Part shown: in pieces, positions 1 to 7,937 of the stretch
Layout of the letters: each line of letters starts with the position of its first letter
Position numbering within the stretch: position 1 is the stretch's first letter
Origin: Moraxellaceae bacterium
Lineage (GTDB): Bacteria; Pseudomonadota; Gammaproteobacteria; Pseudomonadales; Moraxellaceae
Direction of reading: 5' to 3'
Length of the DNA: 33,082 nt
Assembly: GCA_003543245.1 (NCBI GenBank)
Contig: DPJB01000006.1
Span: forward strand, 1 to 33,082
Notes under the pieces: model-generated
The model's database searches: none
What the model was told of the DNA's origin: nothing
The model's input: only the letters and a program-made list of their open reading frames with translations
Position numbers and translations under genes: made by a program

Positions 1-410
1 TGACCGTGTTTGCCCATAGCAATCCCTTTCGGGAAGAAGACCCCCAGTACTCCGGCTCGCGAGTCGTTCCTTTGGTCACCCCCACGCAAGACACCCGCAA
101 GCTGATTGCCGCCGCCCTCGCCGGCCTGAAAGACCTCTATATTCCGGACATCAATTACAAGAAAGCAGGCGTCATGCTGACGGATCTGGTCAATCAAGAC
201 ATCCAGCAGGAAGACCTGTTTGACGTGAACGACAGTGATGCCAGCAAGCGCCTGATGCAGACCATAGACGCCATCAATCAACGCCAGGGCCGAGGCACGG
301 TGTATCTCTCTGCAGAAGGCGGGAGTCACCGCTCGTGGCGGATGCAGTCTAAAATGCGATCACCGGCCTACATGAGCAGTTGGGCAGACATAAGGACGGC
401 GCGGACGTAG
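1..410 (+). CDS. umuC: UmuC-type translesion DNA polymerase, C-terminal part (5' end outside window)
   Basis: The open frame enters from the left edge, so only about the last 135 residues are visible. They match the C-terminal region of UmuC (catalytic subunit of DNA polymerase V, Y-family, SOS mutagenesis): an HSNPF segment, a TPTQDT segment, the Y-K-K-A-G-V-M-L-T-D-L block, LFD, then the ID-IN stretch and a W-R-M...SPAYMSSW ending typical of the DUF4113 tail. The polymerase palm and the little-finger start lie upstream of the window. The stop is 20 bases before the SRAP gene, so the two are probably co-transcribed as a DNA-damage cassette, an arrangement common on plasmids and integrative elements. 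Whether umuD lies upstream cannot be seen. Confidence 0.88.
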   Translation, partial: TVFAHSNPFREEDPQYSGSRVVPLVTPTQDTRKLIAAALAGLKDLYIPDINYKKAGVMLTDLVNQDIQQEDLFDVNDSDASKRLMQTIDAINQRQGRGTVYLSAEGGSHRSWRMQSKMRSPAYMSSWADIRTART

Positions 411-430
411 ATAGCCGACAGGGTGACCCC

Positions 431-1108
431 ATGTGCAACATGTACACGCCAGCCACTGCCACCCAAATTGCGCGCCAGTTTGGTGTAGGAGTTCGTGCCG
501 ACTATCACCCATCCGATGTCTTTCCGCGCAGCCAGGGCTGGTTTGTTCGCCAGTCACCACATGACAGCGCCCCTGGTCGTGAACTCGTAAAAGGCCAATG
601 GGGACTGATCCCCAGCTTCGCCAACACCCCTCACCTGCCCTACAGCACCAACAATGCACGCTCGGAAGAGCTGGAGGCCAAGGCCAGCTTTCGCCAACCT
701 TGGGCACGTGGTCAGCGCTGCATCATTCCGGTGGCAACGTTCTGGGAGCCTTGTTGGGAATCAGGCAAGAATGTCTGGTGGAAATTCGAACGCGCTGACG
801 GTGAGGCCTTCGGTCTGGCCGGCCTGTGGAATACCTGGGTCGACAAGAGCACGGGCGAGCTCTTTGAGAGCTACACCATGCTGACCATGAATGCGGATCA
901 TCATCCGCTGATGAGCAAGATGCACAAGCCCGATCCCAAACTGCCCCCTGATGCGCAGGACAAGCGCATGGTGGTGGTGCTGGAGCCGGAGGCATGGGAA
1001 GACTGGTTGACGGTGCCCGTGACCAAGGCGCGAGAGCTAATCAATGTGGCGCCAGTAGCGATCTTCAAGGCAGACCCGGATGCATTGCGTTCAGGCGTCA
1101 GGCGTTAG
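431..1108 (+). CDS. SOS response-associated peptidase (SRAP/HMCES/YedK family)
   Basis: The 225-aa product fits the SRAP family, whose members crosslink covalently to abasic sites in single-stranded DNA through Cys2. Starting at ATG 431 places Cys right after Met (MCNMYTP); an upstream in-frame start would bury this residue, so 431 is preferred. Family landmarks are visible: WGLIPS (57-62), NNAR (74-77), the TFWEP block with the catalytic-type Glu106, and a C-terminal His pair plus H165 in MSKMHKPDP, followed by KRMVVVL. The MCN start and WEP block place it in the less-studied MCN-type branch rather than the MCGR type of E. coli YedK. It follows umuC by 20 bases, which supports a joint role in DNA-damage tolerance. 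Autocatalytic Met removal is known for the family and inferred here. Confidence 0.9.
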   Translation: MCNMYTPATATQIARQFGVGVRADYHPSDVFPRSQGWFVRQSPHDSAPGRELVKGQWGLIPSFANTPHLPYSTNNARSEELEAKASFRQPWARGQRCIIPVATFWEPCWESGKNVWWKFERADGEAFGLAGLWNTWVDKSTGELFESYTMLTMNADHHPLMSKMHKPDPKLPPDAQDKRMVVVLEPEAWEDWLTVPVTKARELINVAPVAIFKADPDALRSGVRR

Positions 1109-1205
1109 ATGCCAGCAATAGCTCTCTGTGGGCGAATAGAATGTCGCTAGCCCCATGAGCAACCGCTTGACGTTGATAACGTGTTGATGGAGCAACCATG
1201 AGATA

Positions 1206-1244
1206 CCACCCTTACCGAAAAAGCGAATGAATCGGCAAGGGTGG
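1206..1244. repeat. Inverted repeat in the umuC/SRAP-lipoprotein convergent gap
   Basis: CCACCCTT-a-CCG at 1206-1217 pairs with CGG-c-AAGGGTGG at 1233-1244, an 11-bp stem with one mismatch and a 15-base loop. It lies between the stop of the plus-strand SRAP gene and the stop of the minus-strand lipoprotein gene, so it could stop transcription from both sides. No T-tract follows, so the role is uncertain. The rest of 1109-1348 shows no recognisable gene. Confidence 0.4.
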
Positions 1245-1348
1245 AACGACTTACTGCGGACCAACTCAAAGAACAGCCAAACAATTGAGCCAATGAAGCC
1301 CGCATGCCTGGTCGAACCAAATTCGAGCGATCACAGCATCCGTATTGC

Positions 1349-2311
1349 TCAATGGCCCGGAAGAAAGCTCTTTGACAACTCATAGCTAACGGCGAGGTTA
1401 TCCAGCCCAAAGCCCAGCCGTTGGAACTTGTCCGGATATTCATCCTTGAGGGAGAGCTCTCTGACAGTCAGCACGCCGGCCCTCATTTGCATCGCAATGG
1501 CTGGCCGCAAATTCATGAGATGGGCAATCGGATACTCCTGAAAGAATTTCTGCGCTTGCTCAGGGGTAAGCCTTATCCTGACAGGGATTTCAAAGGGGTA
1601 CTGCAGAGTAGTCTGGGATCGCGGCAGGCTCTCATCACGGTAGGAAGCCTGCGGCACGATTGTCAGGCTCAGCGTCTCCGTATCAGGGTTATACAGCTGC
1701 TCTTCCCGGAGCCCATCATCCTTGATTCGTGGAGAACCAAACAGGCTCATCCAGACAAATTCAATCTCGTAGTTATCGATCTTTTTGCCTGCATTGGTCT
1801 TTTCGAACTCCGCCTTTTCTCGGCTGATCCGCGCCTCATAGTCAGCGGTCTTCTCGAAGTCCCCCTTGGGTGCCGCTTGATACGTTACTGCTGCAACGTG
1901 TCTGCTACTGGTAACCGCATTGAATATCCCAAACGGATTGCCCGCCACTTCAGCCTCAGCAGCATTGTCCTGCGGACCTTCACAACTAGCTTCCGACACC
2001 AGGTTATGAGTCTTTGTCCGCCCCCAATACACAAGCTCTGAAGCAGGAATCTGGGCACGGACGACTTCTCTCGGCATCTGAAGAACCTCATCAATATCCT
2101 GCTTGTGACCGTTGATGTACGCAGTCAGGCAGTCCACTGTGATCGACGACGGGGCGATGTCACCCGCCACCTGACTCAGATCCTTGTTAAGTTCGGACAG
2201 GTCCTGGGCTCCCATGGCCAACCCCGGCTCTCTGGCCGGCTCTTTGGAGCACCCTGCCAGCACCAACACTCCACACACCGCACAGATCAACATTCCACGA
2301 TACTGCCGCAT
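1349..2311 (-). CDS. Lipoprotein of unknown function (320 aa)
   Basis: I do not recognise the family. A start at ATG 2311 gives a type II signal peptide: positive MRQYR, hydrophobic core and lipobox LAGC with the acylated Cys at residue 21. The next residues, SKEP, carry no Asp at +2, so outer-membrane sorting is likely. A strong AGGGGGG ribosome site precedes this ATG, whereas the longer frame up to 2428 has no signal logic. The mature part is hydrophilic, with an E/K-rich helical stretch in the middle (DYEARISREKAEFEKTNAG) and a C-terminal part suggesting beta structure. The neighbour upstream in transcription (2346-2654) is another small lipoprotein, so the two may act together at the envelope. 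Its place in an accessory region suggests horizontally acquired cargo. Confidence 0.72.
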   Translation of the reverse strand: MRQYRGMLICAVCGVLVLAGCSKEPAREPGLAMGAQDLSELNKDLSQVAGDIAPSSITVDCLTAYINGHKQDIDEVLQMPREVVRAQIPASELVYWGRTKTHNLVSEASCEGPQDNAAEAEVAGNPFGIFNAVTSSRHVAAVTYQAAPKGDFEKTADYEARISREKAEFEKTNAGKKIDNYEIEFVWMSLFGSPRIKDDGLREEQLYNPDTETLSLTIVPQASYRDESLPRSQTTLQYPFEIPVRIRLTPEQAQKFFQEYPIAHLMNLRPAIAMQMRAGVLTVRELSLKDEYPDKFQRLGFGLDNLAVSYELSKSFLPGH

Positions 2312-2345
2312 CCCATTCCCCCCTGTGGTTACAGAATTTTCTGAC

Positions 2346-2654
2346 TTATTGATTGAAGCTGAAGTCGTAATTTCCTTTATCAGTCGAAACAGCCACCTCA
2401 ACCACATTAGGGCATCCAGGAACAGCAATTAGAGTAGTCCCCATTGCTAAATCCCTTGGAAGCTCCTGATACGGAGCAGCCGTGCAATTTCCCCTGTTTA
2501 CTTTGACTTCCTTCACCGTCACGCCGTCCACAATGGATGTAATTTCAATCTGCGGCGTCCCCCATGCCTGGCTCTGCCCAATCTCAACAGTGACAGGGGC
2601 TTCACCACACCCAGCGAGCATCATCACGCAAGCGCTGATAAAACTTTTACGCAT
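2346..2654 (-). CDS. Small lipoprotein of unknown function (102 aa)
   Basis: The start at ATG 2654 is chosen because GGAGAG lies just upstream and because it produces a compact lipoprotein signal, MRKSFISACVMMLAGC, with the lipobox Cys at residue 16. The roughly 85-residue mature chain has two further cysteines (in the NRGNC and PGCPN segments) that could form a disulfide. It ends in a short segment, VSTDKGNYDFSFNQ. No catalytic motif is visible and no family is recognised. It is followed after 34 bases by the 320-aa lipoprotein gene on the same strand, suggesting a two-gene unit; the DUF4234-like gene precedes it by about 70 bases and may be part of the same transcript. Confidence 0.65.
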   Translation of the reverse strand: MRKSFISACVMMLAGCGEAPVTVEIGQSQAWGTPQIEITSIVDGVTVKEVKVNRGNCTAAPYQELPRDLAMGTTLIAVPGCPNVVEVAVSTDKGNYDFSFNQ

Positions 2655-2721
2655 AGCTCTCTCCATTAATTTAGGCCAGCATTGAAATCTGACCAATGAA
2701 TGACTATTGAAATCGTCGACG

Positions 2722-3192
2722 TTACGACTGGCCACTTACGTCCGACTGACCACTCAACAGTCGCTGCTTTCTCTCTGCTTCGGGCAAATCGTTGATGCAG
2801 TAGTTGATGTAATAGATATTGAAGACGAAGGTGTAGAAACTGTTCATTCGCGGATCAACCCGGAACTCCCGCAGCGCATACTCCTCGACACACTTCTTTG
2901 CCTTGAAAGCCCAAACGATGTAGAGCACAGCCAATGCGATATTCAGGAGGCCACCAAAGGCATTTACGTCGTCATCAGGCGCACTCGCTAATGCGGCAGC
3001 CCAACCAATCAGCGCCGCCATCCAGAGGATGTAGGCTTGCCCCACCACGGTTTGCCGGGTGACCTGGCCAATCACTCTGGAATTCTGCCAAACCCACAGC
3101 AGGGGATAGATCCCAATCGTCGCTAAGGTCAGCAGTACAAAGTTGATGGTTTTGGTGTTGACTTGGTCTTTCAGATCATGAATTGCAGGCAT
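2722..3192 (-). CDS. DUF4234-like inner-membrane protein (156 aa)
   Basis: A start at ATG 3192 follows a GGAAGGGA ribosome site. Residues 15-35 (INFVLLTLATIGIYPLLWVW) match the characteristic DUF4234 opening, in which a hydrophobic helix carries T-x-GIYPxxW. Two more hydrophobic segments follow at about 52-71 and 79-96. The C-terminal third is polar with Tyr/Asn-rich YTFVFNIYYINYCIN, then a charged tail. The function of the family is unknown. The gene is divergent from the XRE regulator, and the perfect inverted repeat at 3222-3245 sits about 30 bases upstream of this start, so the regulator probably controls it. Confidence 0.68.
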   Translation of the reverse strand: MPAIHDLKDQVNTKTINFVLLTLATIGIYPLLWVWQNSRVIGQVTRQTVVGQAYILWMAALIGWAAALASAPDDDVNAFGGLLNIALAVLYIVWAFKAKKCVEEYALREFRVDPRMNSFYTFVFNIYYINYCINDLPEAERKQRLLSGQSDVSGQS

Positions 3193-3221
3193 ATCCCTTC
3201 CCATTCCAAAGAAATATCAAA

Positions 3222-3245
3222 CAATGTCCTCTAAAGTGGACATTG
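3222..3245. promoter_or_regulatory. Perfect 8+8 bp inverted repeat, candidate XRE operator
   Basis: CAATGTCC at 3222-3229 and GGACATTG at 3238-3245 are perfect inverted repeats separated by 8 bases (TCTAAAGT). The site lies between divergent genes, 30 bases before the DUF4234-like start and about 80 bases before the XRE gene. Spacing of roughly 1.5 helical turns with a GTCC/GGAC core is typical of small XRE dimers. Autoregulation is inferred. A related half-site, AGTGGACA, recurs before alpA at 8244-8251. Confidence 0.6.
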
Positions 3246-3325
3246 CAACCCTTATAGAGAGTTTTCCGTAGACTGACAACCCCTTGAAATGCTTGGATGT
3301 TTAACAAGCAACAGGGCGTGCGTTG

Positions 3326-3580
3326 GTGGAAATCGGGGAAGCATTCGGGAAGGCGGTAAAGATTCGCCGAGTAGAGATCGGCATCAGCCAGGAAGAGCTT
3401 GCCCACAAGGCAGAGTTTGCACGCTCATTCCTCTCTGCCATCGAGCTTGGCCAGAAGGGCGCATCGATTCAATCGGTTTGGCGCCTTGCCCAAGCACTCA
3501 ACTGCAAACCGTCTGACTTGTGGCTAACTGCAGAGCGCTTGGCTCAAGAGGGGCCACAAAAGGAATCCGCGCAGAGCTAG
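3326..3580 (+). CDS. XRE-family helix-turn-helix regulator (about 84 aa)
   Basis: The protein is a single HTH_3 domain: K-I-R-R-x-E-I-G-I-S-Q-E-E-L-A-H-K-A is helices 1-2, and F-A-R-S-F-L-S-A-I-E-L-G-Q-K is the recognition helix and turn. A further helix, VWRLAQALNCKPSDLW, completes the domain, followed by a short polar tail. No sensory domain is present, so it is a lambda-Cro/C-protein-like small repressor. There is no ATG; GTG 3326 or TTG 3323 are both possible behind AGGG at 3313-3316, and I prefer GTG. The divergent perfect inverted repeat at 3222-3245 is its likely operator. It is probably the switch of the surrounding accessory region. Confidence 0.8.
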   Translation: MEIGEAFGKAVKIRRVEIGISQEELAHKAEFARSFLSAIELGQKGASIQSVWRLAQALNCKPSDLWLTAERLAQEGPQKESAQS

Positions 3581-3608
3581 TATTAGCAGATTGGGCACAG
3601 CCCCACGA

Positions 3609-3626
3609 CAGCCGGGCGCCCGGCTG
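3609..3626. terminator. 18-bp perfect palindrome between convergent genes
   Basis: CAGCCGGGCGCCCGGCTG is a perfect, very GC-rich palindrome midway between the plus-strand XRE stop (3580) and the minus-strand ATPase stop (3700). A bidirectional transcription stop is the simplest role, but no T-run follows on either side and an uninterrupted palindrome could also be a protein-binding or cruciform site. Confidence 0.4.
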
Positions 3627-3699
3627 CAGCGGTGGACGTATTTACGTGCCCCCACCCGCCGTGTTGCCCCGCCCCCAGCAGGCAGGCCCAAGAACACCG

Positions 3700-5001
3700 C
3701 TATAAAGCGAAGCCGGGGGGCGGCAGCACCTCTAGCGGATCAACCTGCATGTGGACAGCGACCGACCTAGATCCCGAGCGGAAGTACCCTTCACCAGGCC
3801 GGGAGAGAGCCTGAAGCGCGGAGGCAGGAACGCGCATATCGGCAGCCATACGCCTGGCTTCGCTCTCATCCATGCAGCGCAGGGCCACCCAGGAGGAGAT
3901 GTTGCGCCGCAGATCAGCGCCAAAGTGGTCGCTGGACTGAGACGCAAAGCAGCCGGCAATTCCGAACTTACGCCCCTCCGTCCCAATTACATTGAGAATA
4001 TTGCTGTGCTTGTCCGGATCACCATTACCCATGGACAACACCTTGGTTTCATCAATCACCACCAGCAAGCGAATTTTGCCTCTCGCGGCACTTTCATTCG
4101 CCGAGATGGGGCCCATCGCCTTCAGAGCGTTGAACGTCATACGCAGCACAGTTTCTGCAACAATCACCTGAACGCGTTCATCCAACTGACTTAGATCGAG
4201 CCGAACCGCACCGCCAAGAATTGAGGATACCGACAGATTGTTTGAACGCTTGAAGACCGGATGCCCGAAGATCGCTCCTAGCGAAGCAAGACACCCGGCA
4301 ATCGAATCCCTATATGCCTTCAAAGAAGGATCCCGCATCCAACCATCCAGAATGCAGGAAACGGTCGCAAATGTCGGAGGCTGTCTTCCCCATGTCCGGG
4401 GATTATGGTCTTCAATACCCGCAGCAACATACGCCGTCTCAATCGCGTTAAACAGAAGGTAACGCTGCCTGGCGCTTAGCGTAGGCACTGCCCGCTTCAC
4501 CATGGACACAAGTGCTTCACAATGATCGAAAAGACCTTTTTTCCTCGGATCAATCCCTTCAATCGCTAGGGGATTCAATCCAACAGAGCTAGTACTCCCT
4601 GACGATAGAAGAATGTCTTTTAGATACGGCACTTTTAGGTCGCCATGGACGTCAACCACTACAACCGGAATACCATGCGTCGCAGACTGCCCCGCCACAG
4701 CCTCTAGAAATACCGACTTCCCAGCCCCCGATCCTCCGGACGCGGCTATAAATGAATTGAACTCATCGTGCGGGCACCAGTAAACCATTTCATTCGTTCC
4801 GATCACATGACCAACTTCAACCTCTAGCGGCAAGAACTCCACCGACTTTTGCATATAGCGTGGCGACCCCGGCACGACGCCATGTTCGTCTATTAGCTTC
4901 CGACTGTACTCATTTTTGCTCAACTGACCTCGACCAGGTAGCACGTCTGTCACCCCATCCGACATCATGAAAGATGGCTTGAAGCCTCCGTATAGGTCCA
5001 T
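3700..5001 (-). CDS. HerA/VirB4-like P-loop ATPase of a mobile element (433 aa)
   Basis: This is an additional-strand ASCE ATPase of the HerA/FtsK/VirB4 group, which move DNA or protein with hexameric rings. Visible are Walker A GGSGAGKS (about 89-96), DVHGDL (117-122, typical of HerA/VirB4), a LNPL segment, Walker B LLVVIDE (312-318), an FASQSSD sensor-like motif (about 352-358) and an LRRN arginine-finger candidate. No membrane segment is seen, unlike VirD4 coupling proteins and Zot. ATG 5001 is chosen over GTG 5010: it overlaps the upstream stop as TAATG and has GGAGGG nine bases before it, implying translational coupling. It is the last gene of the Rep-containing operon, so a role in moving or packaging the replicated strand is likely but inferred. 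Confidence 0.8.
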   Translation of the reverse strand: MDLYGGFKPSFMMSDGVTDVLPGRGQLSKNEYSRKLIDEHGVVPGSPRYMQKSVEFLPLEVEVGHVIGTNEMVYWCPHDEFNSFIAASGGSGAGKSVFLEAVAGQSATHGIPVVVVDVHGDLKVPYLKDILLSSGSTSSVGLNPLAIEGIDPRKKGLFDHCEALVSMVKRAVPTLSARQRYLLFNAIETAYVAAGIEDHNPRTWGRQPPTFATVSCILDGWMRDPSLKAYRDSIAGCLASLGAIFGHPVFKRSNNLSVSSILGGAVRLDLSQLDERVQVIVAETVLRMTFNALKAMGPISANESAARGKIRLLVVIDETKVLSMGNGDPDKHSNILNVIGTEGRKFGIAGCFASQSSDHFGADLRRNISSWVALRCMDESEARRMAADMRVPASALQALSRPGEGYFRSGSRSVAVHMQVDPLEVLPPPGFAL

Positions 5002-6332
5002 TAGCCACACCCTCCGGCAAAACCCTTATCCTTAGCCATCAGGCCCTCATCAATTTTCATAGCGAATGAATTGGCTACTCCATCATGGATGATGGGACTT
5101 GATCGCCCTCCCTCCGATAAAGCCGCACCCTCAACCATGCGATTGGCTCCGTAGAGATTGCACACGACTGACCCTGGACGCATGAATTCCATTCCCGACA
5201 GTGACTGCACCCACATCAAGCTTTTTGCTCGGTATGTTTTGACATCGGATGCAGCGCTCTTTTGCGCCGACATTCCGAACGCACGTTGCCCTTTCGGCAA
5301 CGAGATACGAAAATCCTGCTCCTTTACTGCCTCATACCAAAATGCCTTCTTCATCTCGCTGACTCGCTTGCCTGATGCTTTGCTAACCACGCCTTGCGCA
5401 ACGCGAACAAGCGGATTGAAGTGATGCGCCCCTGCCCGCCGCATGCCAGAGCCTTGCGTCAGCCTTCTCCAGAGTTGACTGGCCCTCGCCACAAATTTCT
5501 CATGCGCTCCCAATCCTCCAGCCTTAAGCAGAAAGTAAACCCGAATGAATGGCCCAACCTCAATGTCGTACGATACATGCCAGACATACCCTGACAACGC
5601 GTTCGAAATAGCCTGGCTGCTTCGCAGACAATCCAAGAATCGCACACGATTTCGCACCACCTCCGTCAGGAGGAAATCGTATTCTGGCGCTGTAGCCGGC
5701 CGTACCGGTGAAGAAAGAGCGAACTCCATAGTTACCACACGAACTTCTTCTTCATCTTCCAACACGCCATCCAGTACACGTGACATCGCTGCATAGTTTC
5801 GTTCTACCTGTAAACGTCGATGCCTCTGCTGGTCATGTCCATGGTGGCGTGCCTCCTCTTGAATCTTGTCCAGCACCCTATTGGCGTCGCGGCAAACCTC
5901 TTCAAGGACCAAGCCGGAATTACTGCTCATGGCTGCCAAGTCAAACTGCTGGTTAATGCGCTCCAACTCCTGCCTGTTCCTGCGCATCAGCTCAAGGTGC
6001 TCATTAAGCCTGCACGGCAGACTCATCAATGCACTAATGCGTGGAACTGCAACCAGAATTCTCCCCCTCGGGGATGTGGCTGCCTTTCCCCCTATCAGCC
6101 TCGTCAACTCCTTCACCCCAAGCCTATCGCCTTGCGCCACTCCCAAATCCATAATGGCCCGACTTGTCCCTCTCATCAGCTTTACGCGGCTACTGCCAAT
6201 TGATTCCGTATCACTACGGGGAAACAGGCCTACATTGATGTCGGCTGCCAGAGCAGCCTCAATTTCGCGCATCGATGCCGGTGCATGACTGCCTCGTGAC
6301 GCAACCTTCTTCTCCTTTATATTCGAGACCAC
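5001..6332 (-). CDS. Gp2/YfjJ-like protein lacking the HUH histidines (443 aa)
   Basis: No intact catalytic family motif is present, but residues about 198-355 run parallel to the neighbouring Gp2-type Rep. RVVTMEFAL matches Rep ILILRVDLR; EVVRNRVRFLDCLRSSQ matches VFIRDRDRFINNVRDK; ASQLWRRLTQGSG matches LADLWARLTEGRG; and FRISLPKGQRAFGMS matches MPVVLPSKQSQNYGIT. Where Rep has GWHAHCVF, this protein has GPFIRVYF (260-267), so both metal-binding His are replaced (F262, R264). The N-terminal 190 residues are helical and charged, with a coiled-coil look (110-180). It starts at GTG 6332 behind AGGAG and is coupled to the ATPase gene downstream. A non-catalytic partner or ssDNA-binding accessory of Rep is inferred from this by-eye alignment. 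Confidence 0.65.
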   Translation of the reverse strand: MVSNIKEKKVASRGSHAPASMREIEAALAADINVGLFPRSDTESIGSSRVKLMRGTSRAIMDLGVAQGDRLGVKELTRLIGGKAATSPRGRILVAVPRISALMSLPCRLNEHLELMRRNRQELERINQQFDLAAMSSNSGLVLEEVCRDANRVLDKIQEEARHHGHDQQRHRRLQVERNYAAMSRVLDGVLEDEEEVRVVTMEFALSSPVRPATAPEYDFLLTEVVRNRVRFLDCLRSSQAISNALSGYVWHVSYDIEVGPFIRVYFLLKAGGLGAHEKFVARASQLWRRLTQGSGMRRAGAHHFNPLVRVAQGVVSKASGKRVSEMKKAFWYEAVKEQDFRISLPKGQRAFGMSAQKSAASDVKTYRAKSLMWVQSLSGMEFMRPGSVVCNLYGANRMVEGAALSEGGRSSPIIHDGVANSFAMKIDEGLMAKDKGFAGGCG

Positions 6333-6429
6333 TTCAACAAACTCCTGATCACCATTGGCGGAGGATCCTGATGAAAAAATGCCAGGATCCTCCGATACTC
6401 ATTTAGACTATCTGTCGCCATTCCAGCTA

Positions 6430-7752
6430 CTACTCCTGCCTAGCGAGGAACAAGTCATCCTCCTCGCCCAATGCATGCACCAACTCGACTTCCTCAAGAC
6501 CAGTCATTGCATGCTCCTTTCCTTCTGCCTTTCCTCGCTTTCTACCTTTTAGTCGTGTGATCCCATAGTTCTGCGACTGCTTGCTTGGCAGCACCACCGG
6601 CATCTGATCATCGAGGGAGAAGTACCTGGACAGATACTTGAAGCCTTGCTCCGCTTCGATATCACCCCTCCTGACCTCGCCCAGACAGTTACTCTTATAA
6701 GTTCGATCCCCCTTCCGGCAAATGAATCCATGTCCTCTCCCCTCGGTCAGCCGCGCCCATAGGTCAGCCAGCTGCATCCCGTAGTACCAATAGTTCTTCA
6801 CCTTCGATGCATCAAAAATGAATACGCAGTGGGCATGCCATCCACGCTTTTCTCCACACTCCTGCTTCCATCCCCACTCCATCATGTGCTCAAACGGTCC
6901 ACCCTTCCTCGCCTTGTCTCTGACGTTATTGATGAATCTGTCCCTGTCCCTTATGAAAACCTCCATTGCGAAATGGTCTGGACATTGATCCGAGAACAAA
7001 GGGTGCATACCTGGCAACCCGTCTTTCAGAACGTATCTCAGGTCAACCCTTAGGATCAGTATTCGTCCCCTTCTCGTCAGGCATCGCCTGAACATCCCTC
7101 CGAACGCTACTTCAATCCTTCTCGCCTTAGCTCGTCTCGCATACTTCTTTCTCTTGAACTCCTTTGATTTGAAATGCTTCTGCAGATCAACCAGAACATA
7201 CTCAAGTAGATGGCGAGTACCTTGCGGAATCACCTTTTCGACATACTCCTGAATATTCGGACCGAATGTTCCGTCCTTAATAACTTCTACCTTTTCAAGT
7301 GCCTTGATTAATGCCTCTATGCGTTCCTCATATATGAAATGTTTAACTCGATATGCCACGAGATCTGCCAACAAGTACAACAACTTGCCATAGCCAGATT
7401 TCTCAACCTCATCCCAACCTCTCGCCCGCTTTACACGAAACCTTGGCTGCTCAGGATCCCTCTCCAACTTCTTCAGAATCTCGATGGCGTCATACTCCAC
7501 ACACCGAGCTGGGAATGGGTTCTTTCCTGAGGCGAACCGTTCAACAATGTCTCCCGCTTCTGTAATCACAGTAATTGTCTTGTGCTCGCGCTCGATTGCG
7601 CGGAGCATCTCTTCCTCATGTACCTCTGCTTCACCTCCCTCTCGTCTATTCCTATTACTTCCCCTGACTCTCTCTTGATGAGAGTCAGGTACATGGTTTT
7701 CTCCATTGGTACTGTTCATGTATGTATTCTTGATAGGTGATAGTTCACTCAT
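6430..7752 (-). CDS. Inovirus Gp2/YfjJ-type replication initiator, HUH-like (440 aa)
   Basis: The C-terminal half matches the YagK/YfjJ (inovirus Gp2) family, thought to start rolling-circle replication. Landmarks are the ILILRVDLR strand (231-239), then MMEWGWKQECGEKRGWHAHCVFIFD with the metal-binding HxH at H306/H308, ADLWARLTEGRGHGF, and FKYLSRYFS with Y373 and Y377 as candidate nucleophile-region tyrosines. The N-terminal 200 residues are charged and helical, longer than in the smallest family members. ATG 7752 has no clear ribosome site; ATG 7719 is an alternative. The AT-rich tract and two hairpins between this gene and alpA could hold the origin. The gene leads a tight set with its degenerate paralogue and a HerA-like ATPase. 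Confidence 0.75.
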   Translation of the reverse strand: MSELSPIKNTYMNSTNGENHVPDSHQERVRGSNRNRREGGEAEVHEEEMLRAIEREHKTITVITEAGDIVERFASGKNPFPARCVEYDAIEILKKLERDPEQPRFRVKRARGWDEVEKSGYGKLLYLLADLVAYRVKHFIYEERIEALIKALEKVEVIKDGTFGPNIQEYVEKVIPQGTRHLLEYVLVDLQKHFKSKEFKRKKYARRAKARRIEVAFGGMFRRCLTRRGRILILRVDLRYVLKDGLPGMHPLFSDQCPDHFAMEVFIRDRDRFINNVRDKARKGGPFEHMMEWGWKQECGEKRGWHAHCVFIFDASKVKNYWYYGMQLADLWARLTEGRGHGFICRKGDRTYKSNCLGEVRRGDIEAEQGFKYLSRYFSLDDQMPVVLPSKQSQNYGITRLKGRKRGKAEGKEHAMTGLEEVELVHALGEEDDLFLARQE

Positions 7753-7937
7753 CTAAATCTGTTATTAATAAATATATTTACCCCCTGCCATTCACAGTCC
7801 GGATGCGACGCTTTAGCGCGTAGCGTCTAGCTCTCCTTGATCTTTCATTCACTTTTTCCAGCTACGAATCATTCATGACTTACCGGTCATGTATTCCCGA
7901 CATTCACGATCTTGGTCCGCTCTAATGGCGCGCGCAG
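7753..7937. repeat. AT-rich rep-alpA gap with two hairpins, possible replication origin
   Basis: The gap begins with an AT-rich tract (about 7754-7786). GACGCT 7807-7812 pairs with AGCGTC 7822-7827 (9-base loop), and CATGAC 7874-7879 pairs with GTCATG 7886-7891 (6-base loop). HUH initiators nick at hairpins near their own genes, so one of these may be the nicking site; this is inferred only from position and symmetry. They may equally be regulatory sites for rep. Confidence 0.35.
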
